In this document: piece by piece, positions 6,476-7,380 of the stretch
Numbering within the stretch: the stretch's first letter is position 1
Layout: each line of letters opens with the position of its first letter
Assembly (NCBI GenBank): GCA_030378125.1
Contig: JAUCGN010000083.1
Location: 1-7,380 of the forward strand
Reading direction: 5' to 3'
Length of the DNA stretch: 7,380 nucleotides
Source: Thiotrichales bacterium HSG1
GTDB taxonomy: Bacteria > Pseudomonadota > Gammaproteobacteria > Beggiatoales > Beggiatoaceae
Program-made: the position numbers and the translations under genes
The notes under the pieces: generated by a model
What the model was told of the DNA's origin: nothing
Database searches by the model: none
What the model saw: only the letters and a program-made list of their open reading frames with translations

Positions 6476-7380
6476 TTGACATATAATATTCCCAAAATTG
6501 CAATAACTGCCGGAGAGCCTGCTGGAATTGGGCCAGATATTTTAGTGCAAATGGCTCAAGAACAATTTGATGCCTATTTAACGGTATTTGCCGACCCAGC
6601 TCTATTACAAAATCGAGCATCACAGCTAAACTTACCATTAAACCTAATCGAATCAGCCCAACCTCATCAACCAACAAATTTACATGTTGTCCCGATTTAT
6701 ACTAACCAACCAACTATATGTGGACAACTTAATAAAAAAAATTCTACCTATGTGTTGGATACTATAAAAACAGCTTGCCAAGCATGTTTAGATGGTTACT
6801 TTGATGCTTTAGTAACCACTCCAGTTCATAAAGGAATTATCAACGAAACTGGAATTAAATTTACTGGCCACACAGAATTTTTGGCTAATCAATGTGCATC
6901 TAAAGATGTAGTTATGATGCTAACCAGACCAAATTTACGAGTAGCCTTAGTTACTACCCATTTGCCTATATCTCAAGTTAGCAATTTCATCACTGCACAA
7001 CGTTTAGAAACTATTATCAATGTCTTACACCTAGAATTACAAAATAAACTTGGTCTATTTAATCCAAATATTTTAGTCTGTGGCTTAAATCCACATGCTG
7101 GTGAGGATGGGCATTTAGGAACTGAAGAAATAACCACTATCATTCCTACTTTGAATAAATTACGGGCAAAAGGAATACAATTACAAGGTCCGATCCCAGC
7201 TGATTCTGCATTTCTTCCAGAACTATTATCTAATGTTGACGTGGTATTAGCCATGTATCACGATCAAGGTTTACCAATGATTAAGCAATATGGTTTTTCA
7301 AAAGTAATAAACTTAACTTTAGGATTACCATTTTTGAGAATTTCAGTTGGTCACGGTACAGCATTAAATTTAGCTGGCAC
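6476..7380 (+). CDS. pdxA: 4-hydroxythreonine-4-phosphate dehydrogenase PdxA (3' end outside window)
   Basis: PdxA oxidises 4-phosphohydroxy-L-threonine with NAD in the cytoplasm; the product is used by PdxJ to make pyridoxine 5'-phosphate in the DXP-dependent vitamin B6 route. The frame is open for 301 codons to the window end, against about 329 residues in E. coli, so only the last 25-35 residues are missing. Conserved pieces: ITAGEPAGIGPD (10-21), DALVTTPVHKG (110-120), TGHTEF (130-135) and the three metal-ligand histidines in TTHLP (H162), NPHAGEDGH (H207) and MYHDQG (H262). The start must be TTG at 6476: an in-frame TAA at 6464-6466 leaves no other start, and the product begins properly as MTYNIPKIAITAGEP. 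AAGG (6459-6462) is a weak, distant ribosome site. Near the end, SVGHGTA has Gly292 where, as I recall, E. coli has Asp (SVDHGTA). Confidence 0.95.
   Translation, partial: MTYNIPKIAITAGEPAGIGPDILVQMAQEQFDAYLTVFADPALLQNRASQLNLPLNLIESAQPHQPTNLHVVPIYTNQPTICGQLNKKNSTYVLDTIKTACQACLDGYFDALVTTPVHKGIINETGIKFTGHTEFLANQCASKDVVMMLTRPNLRVALVTTHLPISQVSNFITAQRLETIINVLHLELQNKLGLFNPNILVCGLNPHAGEDGHLGTEEITTIIPTLNKLRAKGIQLQGPIPADSAFLPELLSNVDVVLAMYHDQGLPMIKQYGFSKVINLTLGLPFLRISVGHGTALNLAG

Noticed and set aside
2381..7254. Minus-strand open frames inside typA, the sensor gene and pdxA (2381-2623, 4986-5213, 5706-5945, 6471-6677, 6973-7254)
   Set aside because: Each lies opposite a well-supported conserved gene, and none has a recognisable domain. 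They are antisense shadows.

Overview
The window is AT-rich bacterial DNA carrying four recognisable genes, all on the + strand and separated by unusually long intergenic spaces: typA/bipA (804-2618), a MoxR-family AAA+ ATPase (2686-3609), a membrane-bound sensor protein of the histidine-kinase family (4036-6165) and the 5' 301 codons of pdxA (6476 to the window end). The TypA and PdxA sequences are of gammaproteobacterial type. The kinase-type C-terminus, the GGTGGGT...ACCCACC repeat and the many short AACC/GGTT palindromes recall the large sulfur bacteria (Beggiatoaceae/Thiotrichales). That placement is inference from memory, not a search.

Layout: bases 1-38 may be the end of an upstream gene, followed by a terminator-like hairpin (41-81). 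A 765-base stretch without a credible gene leads to typA and holds two repeat elements. MoxR follows typA after only 67 bases and could be co-transcribed with it. It has no DUF58/von Willebrand partner, because a 426-base repeat-rich spacer follows. Then come the sensor gene, a 310-base spacer with two more repeats, and pdxA, which must start at TTG.

Two things stand out. First, the sensor protein is an apparently intact 709-residue reading frame in which the phosphoacceptor histidine of the H box is leucine (L484) and the glycines of the G2 box are Ser/Asn. The N and G1 boxes are kept. It looks like a pseudo-histidine kinase. Second, the spacers hold three copies of a roughly 93-bp miniature inverted-repeat element (646-738, 3642-3734 on the minus strand, 6340-6431). 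Their ends follow TGGTAGTCCTA/TAGGACTACCA, and each copy is flanked by its own 8-9 bp direct repeat at a spacing of 98-99 bases. This is good internal evidence of past transposition. A second short palindromic family (561-608 and 3961-4010) lies upstream of typA and of the sensor gene.

The four genes do not form an obvious pathway: translation/stress GTPase, chaperone-like ATPase, signalling protein and vitamin B6 synthesis. No tRNA, rRNA, CRISPR array, phage gene, transposase or other defence gene is visible.
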